DNA of 46,300 nucleotides from Oleiagrimonas sp035690885 (GCA_035690885.1 DASSKC010000109.1:1-46300), one strand, 5' to 3'. Shown: positions 16,796-25,181, counted from the stretch's first letter. Made by a program: numbers and translations. The notes: generated from the letters alone by a model not told the origin.

Positions 16796-18670
16796 ATGAC
16801 CAGCGCCGACGACTTCCAGGCCATCTCCTCCGCCTTGTCCACGGGCGATCTGCCCGAGGCCGAGCGCCGTTGCCGCGACGCGCTTGCAGATGAGCCGCGC
16901 AACGTCGACGTGTTGTTGATGCTGGCGGTCAGCCTGCATTGGCAAAAGCGGCTCGACGAGGCGGTCGCGATCTATGCGCGGCTGACCGGGTTGCAGCCGC
17001 GCTCGGCCCTGCATTGGTCCAATTACGCCACCGCGTTGCGCGAACAGGCCGACAAGACGGCGTCGCCGGCGGCCGGCCTCGACGCCTCCGCCGAGGCGTA
17101 TCGAACGGCGTTGCGTCTGGAACCGGGCAATGTTGCGGCGTTGGTGAACTACGGTTTGCTGTTGCTGCAACGGCGTGATTTCCTGGGTGCGCGCGATGCG
17201 CTGCTGAAGGCCGTCAAGCTCGATCCCGCGACGCCACGCACACGCATCCACGCCGCGCGCGCCTGTCTGGAATGTCATGATTCGGGTGCTTCGGAACTGC
17301 TGTTGCCATGGCGGCAGTGGTCAGCGCTTGATCCCGTGCTGCAACGCGAGTTGGCCAGCCTGTTGGCGGCACAGGGTGACGGTGCCGATGCCATGACCGT
17401 GCTGGAATCCTTGTTGCGCGAGCAGCCGCACGATGTGCCGGCGCGCCTGCAACTGGCTGGTCTGCTGGAGCACACCAACCAGCTTGATCGCGCTGAAAAA
17501 ATGTTGCAGGACATGGCGGATGCGCCGGAGGTGGATGCGGCCGTGCGCAACGAGGTGGCGCATCAGCGTGCCACGCTGGCCATGCGTCGGTCCGATCCCG
17601 CGGCGGCCAGGCAGCTGCTCGAACAGGCCGGGCCGCGTGGCGAGGGTGATTACGCGCATGACTTCACGCTGGCTTCGGCCTGCGACAAGCTTGATGACCG
17701 CGCCGCGACATGGCAAGCGCTCGAGCGCGCCCACGCGACCCAGATCGAAGCCATGAAGCTGGCTGTGCCGTACCGGTTTGTCGATGACGCGCCGATCCTT
17801 CCGGCAGCCGTTGATCGGGTCGGCGCCGAACAGTTCGCGGATTGGCCGGAACTGCCGGCACCGGGTATGCGCGAGAGCCCGGTTTTCGTGGTCGGCTTCC
17901 CGCGCTCGGGCACGACGCTGGTCGAGCAAATGCTCGATGCGCATCCACGCCTGCAGTCGATGGACGAGCGACCGTTCCTCAATATCCTCGGCGACAGTTT
18001 GAGTGCGCGCGGTTTGCGTGTGCCGCTGGATCTGCAGCGATTGAATGCGGACGATTGCGAACGCCTGCGCGCACACTATTGGCGGCTGGTGGCCGACCGG
18101 GTGACGCTTGACGAGGGCGGGCAACTGGTCGACAAGAATCCGCTGAACATGTTGTCGCTGCCGCTGATCAAACGGCTGTTCCCGCACGCGAAGATCATCC
18201 TGACCGTGCGTGATCCGCGCGACGTCATCCTCAGCTGCTACATGCAGCATTTCCATTCCAGCGTGCTGGCCGTGGCCGCCGCCAGCATCGAGAAACTGGC
18301 GCGCACGTATGTGGTGGCGATGCAGCATTGGCTGCACCACGTCGAGGTGTTGCAGCCGGACGTGCGCGTGGTGCGTTATGAATCGCTGGTGGCCGACATC
18401 GACGCCCAGGCGCGTGTCATCGCCGACTTCCTCGGGCTCGACGACGCCACGTGCATGGCCGCCTTCGACCGGCATGCGCGCGACAAGGGTTACATTGCCA
18501 CGCCCAGCTACACCCAGGTCATCCAGCCGGTGAACCGTAAGGCGGTCGGGCGTTGGCAGCGTTATCGCGAGCACATGGAGCCGGCGTTGTCGATCCTCGC
18601 CCCCATGTTGCAGCACTGGGGTTATCCAGGCGACCCCACCCGCCATGCTGATTCGAAGCCGCAACTGTAG
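16796..18670 (+). CDS. TPR-repeat sulfotransferase (PAPS-dependent)
   Basis: A 624-aa cytoplasmic protein. Residues about 1-330 are tetratricopeptide helices (for example DVLLMLAVSLHWQKRLDEAV, VAALVNYGLLLLQRRDFLGA). Residues about 350-610 form a sulfotransferase domain: the 5'-phosphosulfate loop GFPRSGTT is at 367-374 and the 3'-phosphate region reads TVRDPRDVILSCY. It should transfer sulfate from PAPS to a hydroxyl, possibly tyrosine or serine of a protein held by the TPR part; the substrate is unknown. Only 16 bp separate the receptor terminator from the ATG, and there is no Shine-Dalgarno site. The TAG stop is within the GTAG head of the following REP. The gene faces a second TPR-sulfotransferase. 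Confidence 0.87.
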   Translation: MTSADDFQAISSALSTGDLPEAERRCRDALADEPRNVDVLLMLAVSLHWQKRLDEAVAIYARLTGLQPRSALHWSNYATALREQADKTASPAAGLDASAEAYRTALRLEPGNVAALVNYGLLLLQRRDFLGARDALLKAVKLDPATPRTRIHAARACLECHDSGASELLLPWRQWSALDPVLQRELASLLAAQGDGADAMTVLESLLREQPHDVPARLQLAGLLEHTNQLDRAEKMLQDMADAPEVDAAVRNEVAHQRATLAMRRSDPAAARQLLEQAGPRGEGDYAHDFTLASACDKLDDRAATWQALERAHATQIEAMKLAVPYRFVDDAPILPAAVDRVGAEQFADWPELPAPGMRESPVFVVGFPRSGTTLVEQMLDAHPRLQSMDERPFLNILGDSLSARGLRVPLDLQRLNADDCERLRAHYWRLVADRVTLDEGGQLVDKNPLNMLSLPLIKRLFPHAKIILTVRDPRDVILSCYMQHFHSSVLAVAAASIEKLARTYVVAMQHWLHHVEVLQPDVRVVRYESLVADIDAQARVIADFLGLDDATCMAAFDRHARDKGYIATPSYTQVIQPVNRKAVGRWQRYREHMEPALSILAPMLQHWGYPGDPTRHADSKPQL

Positions 18671-18752
18671 GAGCGGCGGAAGCCGCGATTCGGCAACGCC
18701 GCAAGGCAATATCCGTACGGGCACGGTCCATCGCGGCTTCCGCCGCTCCTGC
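18667..18752. repeat. Paired GTAG-REP element (family A)
   Basis: The left arm GTAGGAGCGGCGGAAGCCGC and the right arm CGCGGCTTCCGCCGCTCCTGC enclose a spacer with CGCCGCAAGGCA. The TAG of the left head is the stop codon of the TPR-sulfotransferase gene. It lies between convergent genes together with a second, different REP pair. Confidence 0.9.
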
Positions 18753-18777
18753 AGCAAGCCGAGCGCGCCGCAACCCG

Positions 18778-18860
18778 GTAGGTCGGGTTGGCTCCATCAA
18801 CCCGACATGGCGTGATGCGGCATGGACGTCGGGTTACGCCTGCGGCTCAACCCGACCTAC
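18778..18860. repeat. Paired GTAG-REP element (family B, GTAGGTCGGGTTG type)
   Basis: The left arm GTAGGTCGGGTTGGC and the right arm CAACCCGACCTAC are inverted; internal copies of CAACCCGAC and GTCGGGTT allow further hairpins. On the minus strand its GTAG head supplies the TAG stop (18857-18859) of the second sulfotransferase gene. Confidence 0.85.
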
Positions 18861-20428
18861 GACAAGCCGAGAGCGTGGCGCAACGGATCCAGCAATTCAC
18901 CGTAGCGTGGCGTGTGTGCGGTGCTGCGGCGGAGGGGCTGGCGTACCTGGGTCGCACTGGGCGAGCGCACCTCGCGACGGGTTTCGTGGAAGGCCAGGCA
19001 GGCCGGATCGAAGGCCAGGCCGCAGCCCTCGAGCAGGGCGCGGATGCGCGCTTCCGGGTCGGCCAGCAACTGTTCGTGGTCGTGTCCGAACACGTGGTCG
19101 GGCGCACGTGATTGCCAGTGGCGCATGGTCTGGTCGCTGTCGCGCCAGAAGGCGGCCAGGTCGTCGAAGGTGCGCGTGTAGTCGTTGCCGTCCAGGTGCT
19201 GGCGGTAGCACGAGAAACAGGTTTCCACCGGATCGCGGTGGCAGCACACGATGCGCGCGCCGGGCAGCATGGCGCGAATGGCGCCGATGTACATCCAGTT
19301 GTTGGGCAGTTTGTCGGTCGACACCGGTCGTTTGCCGCGCCAGTGCGCGGTGCGTTCCAGGTAGCGCCTGCCGAGTCGCTCCCAGTCGGCCGGCTGCATC
19401 GCCGCCACCCAGGCCGGAAACGCTTGCCCGCGACGCTGCGACTCCTCGGCGATCACCGCGGGCAGGTCGTGCAGCTCGCCGGCGCCGGCGACGTCGTGAT
19501 GCGAGGCGAGGATCTGCTCCACCAGGGTCGAGCCGGAGCGCGGCATGCCGACGATGAAGATCGCTTCGTGTCCCAGCGCGTCCGTTTTCGCGCCCTGCGG
19601 AAACGGCTCGAAGGCCTTGGTGATGGCGGCTATGGTGTCGGAAAAGCCGCTCGCGTTCCAGGCGCGCCGACGGCGTGCCAGGGCATGCGCGTTGTTCAGC
19701 GCGCCCAGTGCGTCCTCGTAATGTCCGGCCTCGTCGAGTGCGCGTGCCAAGGCCATGCCGGAGGCGATGCGGTCGTCGTCGCTGGCGCGTGTGTCCTTGA
19801 CCGCTGTCTGCATGCGCTTGATGTCGCCGTCTTCGAACGGCACGGTCTTGAGGTCGGCCAGACCCCACCAGGCCATGCCCGCGGACGGGTGTTCGGCCAG
19901 TATGCGGCGGTATTCGCGGGTGGCTTCCTCCACACGGTCGGCGGTACGCAGCAAATCGGCCAGCATCGCGCGCGCGCCGGCATCTTCAGGGGCCAGTTGC
20001 ACGGCACGTTTGAGTGCTTCCACGGCTTCGTCGTTGCGCACGCAGCGGGTCAGCATCACGCCGAGATTGAACCAGGCCAGGGCCATGCGCGGCTCCAGCT
20101 TGCACGCTTGCTTGAGCTCCGTGACCGCGGCGTCGTACTCGCCGGCATTGCCCAGCACGGTGGCCATGGTGTTGTGATACAGCGCGTCGCCCGGTCGTTG
20201 CGAAAGCGCGCGACGCATGCTTTGCATCGCTTCGCTCGAGCGTCCGCGCATGTCCAGCATGCCGGCATTCAAGCGCAGGACCTCGGGGTGCGCGGGATGC
20301 GCGCGAAGCAGCGCTGCCAGCGCGCTTTCGGCGGCGTCCGGTTGTCCGGACTCCAGCGCCTGCGCGGCGCCGATCAGTTGACGGGTGCTCTCCGGGGACA
20401 GGCCCCGCAAACGCGAATTCACATGCAA
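18857..20428 (-). CDS. TPR-repeat sulfotransferase (second copy)
   Basis: A 523-aa protein with TPR helices over residues about 15-260 (LAWFNLGVMLTRCVRNDEAV and similar). A PAPS sulfotransferase domain follows, with GMPRSGST at 294-301 and the 3'-phosphate motif CCHRDPVETCFSCY. It has the same architecture as the gene at 16796 but is clearly diverged, so the two probably have different substrates or form a complex. It is convergent with that gene and divergent from the TPR-hydroxylase at 20532, with a 103-bp promoter region between them. Its stop codon lies in a REP head, so the C-terminus ends exactly at the repeat boundary. Confidence 0.87.
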   Translation of the reverse strand: MHVNSRLRGLSPESTRQLIGAAQALESGQPDAAESALAALLRAHPAHPEVLRLNAGMLDMRGRSSEAMQSMRRALSQRPGDALYHNTMATVLGNAGEYDAAVTELKQACKLEPRMALAWFNLGVMLTRCVRNDEAVEALKRAVQLAPEDAGARAMLADLLRTADRVEEATREYRRILAEHPSAGMAWWGLADLKTVPFEDGDIKRMQTAVKDTRASDDDRIASGMALARALDEAGHYEDALGALNNAHALARRRRAWNASGFSDTIAAITKAFEPFPQGAKTDALGHEAIFIVGMPRSGSTLVEQILASHHDVAGAGELHDLPAVIAEESQRRGQAFPAWVAAMQPADWERLGRRYLERTAHWRGKRPVSTDKLPNNWMYIGAIRAMLPGARIVCCHRDPVETCFSCYRQHLDGNDYTRTFDDLAAFWRDSDQTMRHWQSRAPDHVFGHDHEQLLADPEARIRALLEGCGLAFDPACLAFHETRREVRSPSATQVRQPLRRSTAHTPRYGELLDPLRHALGLS

Positions 20429-20486
20429 ACCCTCGGTATGGACAACGGTGTACGGGTGCGCGACCCGATGCCCGTCTGCCGCCGGT

Positions 20487-20514
20487 TTCGCGGGGGCACG
20501 GGCATCCTTATACT
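20487..20514 (+). promoter_or_regulatory. Possible promoter of the TPR-hydroxylase gene
   Basis: TATACT at 20509-20514 is a good -10 hexamer; TTCGCG about 16 bp upstream is a poor -35. A start near 20521 would leave only about 10-23 nt before the candidate ATGs at 20532 and 20544, an almost leaderless transcript. Confidence 0.35.
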
Positions 20515-20531
20515 TTGGCAGACGTCAGCCA

Positions 20532-21869
20532 ATGAGTCGATCCATGCACAATCCGACTACCGACCGCCTGGGACCGATGCGCGAACGCGCACGCGCCGCA
20601 CTGGAACGTGATGACGTGGCCGCCGCCGAGCGCGATTTTTCGCGTTTGCTCGAGGCGGCGCCCGATGATGCCGAGGCGTTGCAGTTTCTTGCCGCGCGTC
20701 ATCTGTCGCGTGGCGACGCAGGACGCGCCGTGGAAATGCTCGGCAGCGTCAGCCGGGCGCAGCCGGGCAACGCGTCGGTGTGGTATCAGTTGGGCAGCGC
20801 GCAGATGGCCGGTGGCGATTTTGCCGCCGCTGCGGACAGTCTGCAGCGTGGCCTGGATCGGGTCCCGCAGATGTTCGTGGCGCGCCTGCGGCTGGGCATC
20901 TCGCTGCAACAACTCGGACGCGGGGACGAGGCTCTGGTGGCGTATTTCAGCGCCATCAACTCGGCCCAGGCGCAGGGCCGGTGGCTGAGTGACGAAACCA
21001 CGCCGCCGGGCATGCGCGATGCGGTCAAGTTTGCCATGAACCACGTCGATGCCGGTCGCCACAACCTGTTCGACGCGGTACTCGAGCCCTTGCGTCAACG
21101 CCACGGTGCCGGCGCGCTGGAACGCGTCGAGCATGCGTTGGCCATCTATCTGGGCGAAAAGCCGCTCAACCTGCCCGATGCGCGGCAGAAACCGAAGTTT
21201 CTGTATTTTCCGGACATACCGAGCCAGACGTACTACGCCCAGGATCGCTTTCCCTGGCATCGCGAGCTCGAAGCGGCCACCGACACCATCCGCGGAGAGT
21301 TGTGCGAGGTGTTGCAGCAGCAAGCCGACAAGCTGGAGCCGTTCCTGGGTACGCACGAGCCCGAGGCCTTGTATACGCACCTCAGCTCCAGCGGCGACGA
21401 GGATGCGCGCTGGGATGCGTTCTTCTTTTATCGCCACGGCAACCGTTACGACACGCACTGCGAGCGCTGTCCGCAAACCATCGGCTTGCTGGATTCCACG
21501 CCGCTGGTGCGCATTCGCGACCATGGTCCGGAAGCGCTGTTCTCGGTCCTGCGTCCCGGTACCCACATCCTGCCGCATCGCGGCGTCACCAACACCCGGT
21601 TGGTCACGCACCTGCCGCTGATCGTGCCGTCCGATTGCGCGATCAAGGTGGGCGGCGAGGACCACGTCTGGCAGGAGGGCCAGTGCGTGACCTTCGACGA
21701 CACCTTCGAGCACGAGGCGTGGAATGACAGCGACCAGACCCGCGTGGTGCTGATCGTGGACGACTGGAATCCGGATCTCACCGAGGTCGAGCAACACGCC
21801 GTCAGCGATCTGGTCGCGGCCATTGGCGACTTCAACCGTGCTTGCGAGGTGCCGGAGACGGCGGGGTAG
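20532..21869 (+). CDS. TPR-repeat aspartyl/asparaginyl beta-hydroxylase
   Basis: A 445-aa protein. Residues about 10-190 contain TPR helices. Residues about 230-430 form an Asp/Asn beta-hydroxylase domain of the 2-oxoglutarate/Fe(II) class, with metal-binding His349 in LPHRGVTNTRL and His394 in FDDTFEHEAWN, the family's two-histidine arrangement. The second start ATG 20544 (MHNPTTDRL) is also possible; neither has a clear ribosome site. Such enzymes hydroxylate aspartate or asparagine of proteins or peptides. Its grouping with two TPR-sulfotransferases suggests one modification pathway (inference). It is not part of the hydroxyproline catabolic set. Confidence 0.87.
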   Translation: MSRSMHNPTTDRLGPMRERARAALERDDVAAAERDFSRLLEAAPDDAEALQFLAARHLSRGDAGRAVEMLGSVSRAQPGNASVWYQLGSAQMAGGDFAAAADSLQRGLDRVPQMFVARLRLGISLQQLGRGDEALVAYFSAINSAQAQGRWLSDETTPPGMRDAVKFAMNHVDAGRHNLFDAVLEPLRQRHGAGALERVEHALAIYLGEKPLNLPDARQKPKFLYFPDIPSQTYYAQDRFPWHRELEAATDTIRGELCEVLQQQADKLEPFLGTHEPEALYTHLSSSGDEDARWDAFFFYRHGNRYDTHCERCPQTIGLLDSTPLVRIRDHGPEALFSVLRPGTHILPHRGVTNTRLVTHLPLIVPSDCAIKVGGEDHVWQEGQCVTFDDTFEHEAWNDSDQTRVVLIVDDWNPDLTEVEQHAVSDLVAAIGDFNRACEVPETAG

Positions 21870-21907
21870 GCGGCTTGCCGGGCTTGCGGCGAGGTCGGAG
21901 CTTGCCA

Positions 21908-21984
21908 GGGTACCGGGTACACTTATGGGCGCTGTAACCTCGCATGGGTGCCGGATCTCGCGCCCATAAGTGTACCCGGTACCC
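21908..21984. repeat. Perfect 24-bp inverted repeat with 29-bp loop
   Basis: The arms 21908-21931 and 21961-21984 are exact reverse complements, beginning GGGTACCGGGTACACTTATG. No T-tract follows, so it is not a standard terminator. It lies 39 bp after the hydroxylase stop and abuts the 42-bp tandem repeat. The GTAG head of the REP families is absent. Confidence 0.9.
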
Positions 21985-22160
21985 CGCTCCGAACTTGCCT
22001 CACGCCCTGTTCGGGGCGCGTGGCCCGCTCCGAACTTGCCTCACGCCTTGTTCGGGGCGCGCGACCCCGCTCCGAGCTTGCCTCACGCCCTGATCGAAGC
22101 GCGCGGCCCCGCTCCGAACTTGCCTCACGCCCTGGTCGAAGCGCGCGGCCCCGCTCCGAT
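21984..22160. repeat. Tandem repeat, about 4.2 copies of a 41-42 bp unit
   Basis: Units start at 21984, 22025, 22067, 22109 and 22151 (partial), each beginning CCGCTCCGA(A/G)CTTGCC and ending in GCGCG(T/C)G. The first spacing is 41 and the rest 42. The array fills the space between convergent genes and ends exactly at the stop codon of the glutaredoxin fusion gene. Reading frames through it are low-complexity and I do not regard them as genes. Confidence 0.9.
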
Positions 22161-23086
22161 CAGTAACGCGGGACCGACGGGTCGATTTCCTCGGCCCATT
22201 TGTCCATGCCGCCCTCGACGCTGTAGATGTTCTTGAAGCCGTGCGCGGCGAACTGTTCGGCGACGCCGCGGCTGGCCACGCCGTGGTGGCAGATGAAGGC
22301 GATGGTGGTGTCCTTCGGCAAGGCGTTCAGGCCTTCGTAGCCTTCTTCTTCCAGCACGCGTGCCTGCGCCAGCGGCGCGGCCTTGGCGCGAGATGGCGCC
22401 GGGCGCACATCGACCAGAATCAGGCCGTCGTTGGCATCCAGATGCTGCTTGAGCTCGGCCACGCTCATCGACTTGACCTCGGTGGCGCCGGGAAATTTCA
22501 GGCTCAGGCCCGCGCCCTGCATGGTTTCCACCCAGTCGATGGTGATGCCCTTGGCACGCTGGGCGGTGCCGACATCCATGTGTACTTCCAGGCCGTTGGC
22601 ATGCGTGACGATGTCGCTGTCGCCGGCTTCGGCGAGGCGGAAACCGGCGTCGTGGTCAACGCCGACCTCAAGGTGCAGCACCATGCCGCCGGCGTCGCCC
22701 ATGGCCTGGTTGATGGCGGTGACCGCCTTGTCGGTAATGGTGATTTCCGGCGGTGTGCGGTCCGGTTGCGGCAGGCCGAACAGGTCGTGCAGCTCGCCGC
22801 TGGCATACATCTGCTTGACGATGTCGGCGCCGCCGACCAGCTCGCCGCCGACGTACAGTTGCGGAATCGTCGGCCAGCTGCCGTAGTCCTTGATGCCTTG
22901 GCGGATTTCCGGGTCGTCGAGCACGTTGACGGTGTGGTATTCCGGCAGCAGGTCGCTCAGGGCCTTGCTGGCGGCGGCGGAAAAGCCGCACATCGGCTGC
23001 TGACGGTCGCCCTTCATGAACAGGACGACGCGGTGTTCCTTGACGATGGCGTCAATGCGGTCGTGGACGGCGGTTTCGGTGGACAT
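22160..23086 (-). CDS. Monothiol glutaredoxin - A-type-like - rhodanese fusion protein
   Basis: A 308-aa cytoplasmic three-domain protein. Residues 1-105 are a Grx4/GrxD-type monothiol glutaredoxin with the CGFS site (Cys33) and WPTIPQLYVGGELVGGADIV. Residues about 113-200 resemble an A-type iron-sulfur carrier (ITITDKAVTAINQAM ...) but contain no cysteine. Residues about 206-300 are a rhodanese domain with active-site Cys266 in ICHHGVASRG. Fe-S cluster storage or delivery coupled to sulfur transfer is the likely role. GGAG lies 8 nt before the ATG. The stop is at the boundary of the tandem repeat. Single-domain Grx4 is about 110 aa, so this is an extended form. Confidence 0.88.
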   Translation of the reverse strand: MSTETAVHDRIDAIVKEHRVVLFMKGDRQQPMCGFSAAASKALSDLLPEYHTVNVLDDPEIRQGIKDYGSWPTIPQLYVGGELVGGADIVKQMYASGELHDLFGLPQPDRTPPEITITDKAVTAINQAMGDAGGMVLHLEVGVDHDAGFRLAEAGDSDIVTHANGLEVHMDVGTAQRAKGITIDWVETMQGAGLSLKFPGATEVKSMSVAELKQHLDANDGLILVDVRPAPSRAKAAPLAQARVLEEEGYEGLNALPKDTTIAFICHHGVASRGVAEQFAAHGFKNIYSVEGGMDKWAEEIDPSVPRY

Positions 23087-23177
23087 CGGTGAAGCTCCGG
23101 AAAGGTGGGCGGCAATAGATTTACATGTTGGTTGTCGAGGCCCGGTTCAAGTGCACGAGCGTCAAGACTGGACGACG

Positions 23178-23270
23178 GTAGGAGCTGCGCAAGCTGCGAT
23201 CGGGTGTGCGCGCCCGGCTGGTACCTTGCCACGACTTTGCCGCGTCACGGGTCGCTTCCGCAGCTCCTAC
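23178..23270. repeat. Paired GTAG-REP element (family A variant)
   Basis: The left arm GTAGGAGCTGCGCAAGCTGC and the right arm CGCTTCCGCAGCTCCTAC enclose a longer spacer (about 50 bp) holding ACCTTGCC. On the minus strand the GTAG head of the right arm supplies the stop codon (23267-23269) of the SGNH hydrolase gene. It lies between that gene and the glutaredoxin fusion gene, both reading leftward. Confidence 0.85.
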
Positions 23271-23875
23271 AATGGTCGCACGATGGTGTGCGCCAGCGGC
23301 AGAATGCACGGCACCCACAGCGTGTATTGTCGCGCCGATGGATGCAGGCCGTCATCGGACAGCATGTCGCGTGCCGCACCGCACTGGCGCGAGATGTCGG
23401 TGATGTCCGCCCAGCCCGCCCCGGCGGCTGTCACCTGCTCGTGAGCGGCCGCATTGAACCCGTCGATGGCCGCTGCGATGGCGTCCGGATGGCCGTTGTT
23501 CTCGCGCGCAAAGCGCGTCACGCCCCAGTCCGGTATCGACACCGCCAGCACATGGCTGGCCTTGCCATCGGCCAGGCCGATGGCGCGTTGCAGCAGGTCG
23601 CCGAATTCGGTGCGGTAATTGTCGGCGTCGCGGCCGCGGTACTGGTTGTTGACGCCGATCAACAACGTGACCAGATCCCAACTTGGTTCAAGCGTGGCTG
23701 CATCCATGCCGGCGGACAACTCATCCGTGGTCCAGCCGGTGACGGCAATGATGTGCGGGTCGTCGACGTCATCGCCCGCGGCACGCAGCTGACGCGCCAG
23801 CACGACCGGCCAGCGCGCCGATTCGGGTACGCCCTCGCCAATCGTGTACGAATCGCCCAGTGCCAGAAACCGCAT
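23267..23875 (-). CDS. SGNH/GDSL-type hydrolase
   Basis: A 202-aa esterase/lipase-like protein without signal peptide. Block I has GDSYTIGEG with catalytic Ser9; the oxyanion Asn is in LLIGVNNQYRG; the Asp-His pair is in DDGLHPSARQY near the C-terminus. The substrate is unknown. It starts 8 bp after the stop of the aminotransferase gene and is likely co-transcribed with it. Its last codon is followed by a TAG that belongs to a REP head. Confidence 0.87.
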   Translation of the reverse strand: MRFLALGDSYTIGEGVPESARWPVVLARQLRAAGDDVDDPHIIAVTGWTTDELSAGMDAATLEPSWDLVTLLIGVNNQYRGRDADNYRTEFGDLLQRAIGLADGKASHVLAVSIPDWGVTRFARENNGHPDAIAAAIDGFNAAAHEQVTAAGAGWADITDISRQCGAARDMLSDDGLHPSARQYTLWVPCILPLAHTIVRPL

Positions 23876-23883
23876 ATATCCAG

Positions 23884-25128
23884 CTACGCCAGCGCCGAGG
23901 ATGCCGGCGTCGTGTCGGCCATGCGCGCCAACGTGCGTTCGATGCGCACGAACACGTCGGCCAGTTGCGCCGGTTCGGGCAGCAGGGTCAGACGCAGGTG
24001 GCGGCTGTTGGCGATGTTGAAGCTGGTGCCGGGCGCCAGCAGTACCGATTCGTCTTCCAGCAGGCGCAGCGCAAACTCGTTGTCATCGAATACCGGCAGT
24101 GCGTCGATGCGCACCGAGGGCAGCGCGTACAGCGCGCCGGCGGGCGTGACCATGTCCAGATACTCGCTGGCGGCAACGCCGTCGAGTACCGCCTGGCGCG
24201 CCTGGTACAGGCGGCCACCCGGCGCGGTCAACGTGTCGATGCTGCTCAGCCCTTGCAGCGCCGGGGCCACGGCCCATTGCGTGGGCACGTTCGGGCACAG
24301 GCGCAGTGCGGCCAGCAGTTGCAGCGCATCGCGATAGCCGGCGACGGCAGCCGGCGCACCGGACAAGGTCATCCAGCCGACGCGATAACCACAGGCGCGG
24401 TGGACTTTGCTCATGCCGCCGAAGGTCACGCACGGATGCGATCCGGCCAGCGGGGCCAGCGGTTGAAACCGGGCGCCGTCATAGGTGATGCCGTCATAGA
24501 TCTCGTCGCACAGCAACAGCAGGCCATGGCGCTCGGCCAGGGCGACGATGCGTTCGAGCAGGGCGCGCGGGTATACCGCACCGGTCGGATTGTTCGGGTT
24601 GATCAAGACGATCGCACGCGTGCGCGCACTGATCAGCGATTCGATCTCGTCCGGATCGGGCAGGTGCGCGTTGGCGGCCAGACAGCGGTAGTAGTGCGGA
24701 CGCCCGCCGTTCAGCAGCGTCGAAGCGCTCCACAGGGGATAGTCGGGGCTGGGCAGCAGCACTTCGTCGCCGGGCGAGAGCAGGGCGCGCAGACTGATGT
24801 CGATCAGCTCGCTGACGCCGTTGCCGATGAACACGCGATCGTTGTCGACGCCGGTCACACCGCGCCCCAGTTGCTGTGCCGCGACGGCGGCGCGCGCTTC
24901 GTCCAGGCCTTGTTCCTGGCAGTAGCCGTCGCTGGCGGCAAGGTGCTCGGCCACGGCCTGGCGCAAGTGCTCGGGCGCGCGAAAGCCGAAGCGGCCGGGG
25001 TTGCCGATGTTCAGATGGACGATGTCGCGACCAGCCGCTTCCAGTTCGCGGGCGCGGCGCGCCAGAGTGCCGCGGATTTCGTAGCGCACTTCGCGCAGGC
25101 GGGAGCTGGGTTGGATCGGGTTCAACAC
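23884..25128 (-). CDS. alaA: Alanine aminotransferase, AlaA-like (PLP-dependent, class I)
   Basis: A 414-aa fold-type I aminotransferase that resembles E. coli AlaA (glutamate-pyruvate transaminase) along its length: LNIGNPGRFGF, IGNGVSELIDISLRALLSPGDEVLLPSPDYPLW, INPNNPTGAVY, DEIYDGITYD and the PLP-lysine region FGGMSKVHRACGYRVGW. The frame starts at GTG (25126-25128); an in-frame stop a few codons upstream excludes a longer protein. The ribosome site is weak. It transcribes leftward, divergent from rsgA, with 53 bp between the start codons. Confidence 0.87.
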   Translation of the reverse strand: MLNPIQPSSRLREVRYEIRGTLARRARELEAAGRDIVHLNIGNPGRFGFRAPEHLRQAVAEHLAASDGYCQEQGLDEARAAVAAQQLGRGVTGVDNDRVFIGNGVSELIDISLRALLSPGDEVLLPSPDYPLWSASTLLNGGRPHYYRCLAANAHLPDPDEIESLISARTRAIVLINPNNPTGAVYPRALLERIVALAERHGLLLLCDEIYDGITYDGARFQPLAPLAGSHPCVTFGGMSKVHRACGYRVGWMTLSGAPAAVAGYRDALQLLAALRLCPNVPTQWAVAPALQGLSSIDTLTAPGGRLYQARQAVLDGVAASEYLDMVTPAGALYALPSVRIDALPVFDDNEFALRLLEDESVLLAPGTSFNIANSRHLRLTLLPEPAQLADVFVRIERTLARMADTTPASSALA

Positions 25129-25181
25129 GGTGTACCGAAATGGAATCAGCGCATGCTACCAGCGCCTGCTACGCTTCGCCC

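Noticed and set aside
21908..22160. Integron attC site or attachment site
   Set aside because: No GTTRRRY/RYYYAAC core pairs and no integrase or cassette genes nearby.
21948..22166. Repetitive 14-residue-period small protein encoded by the tandem repeat
   Set aside because: The 42-bp unit keeps a frame by arithmetic only; the first spacing is 41 bp, the sequence is low-complexity, and there is no ribosome site.
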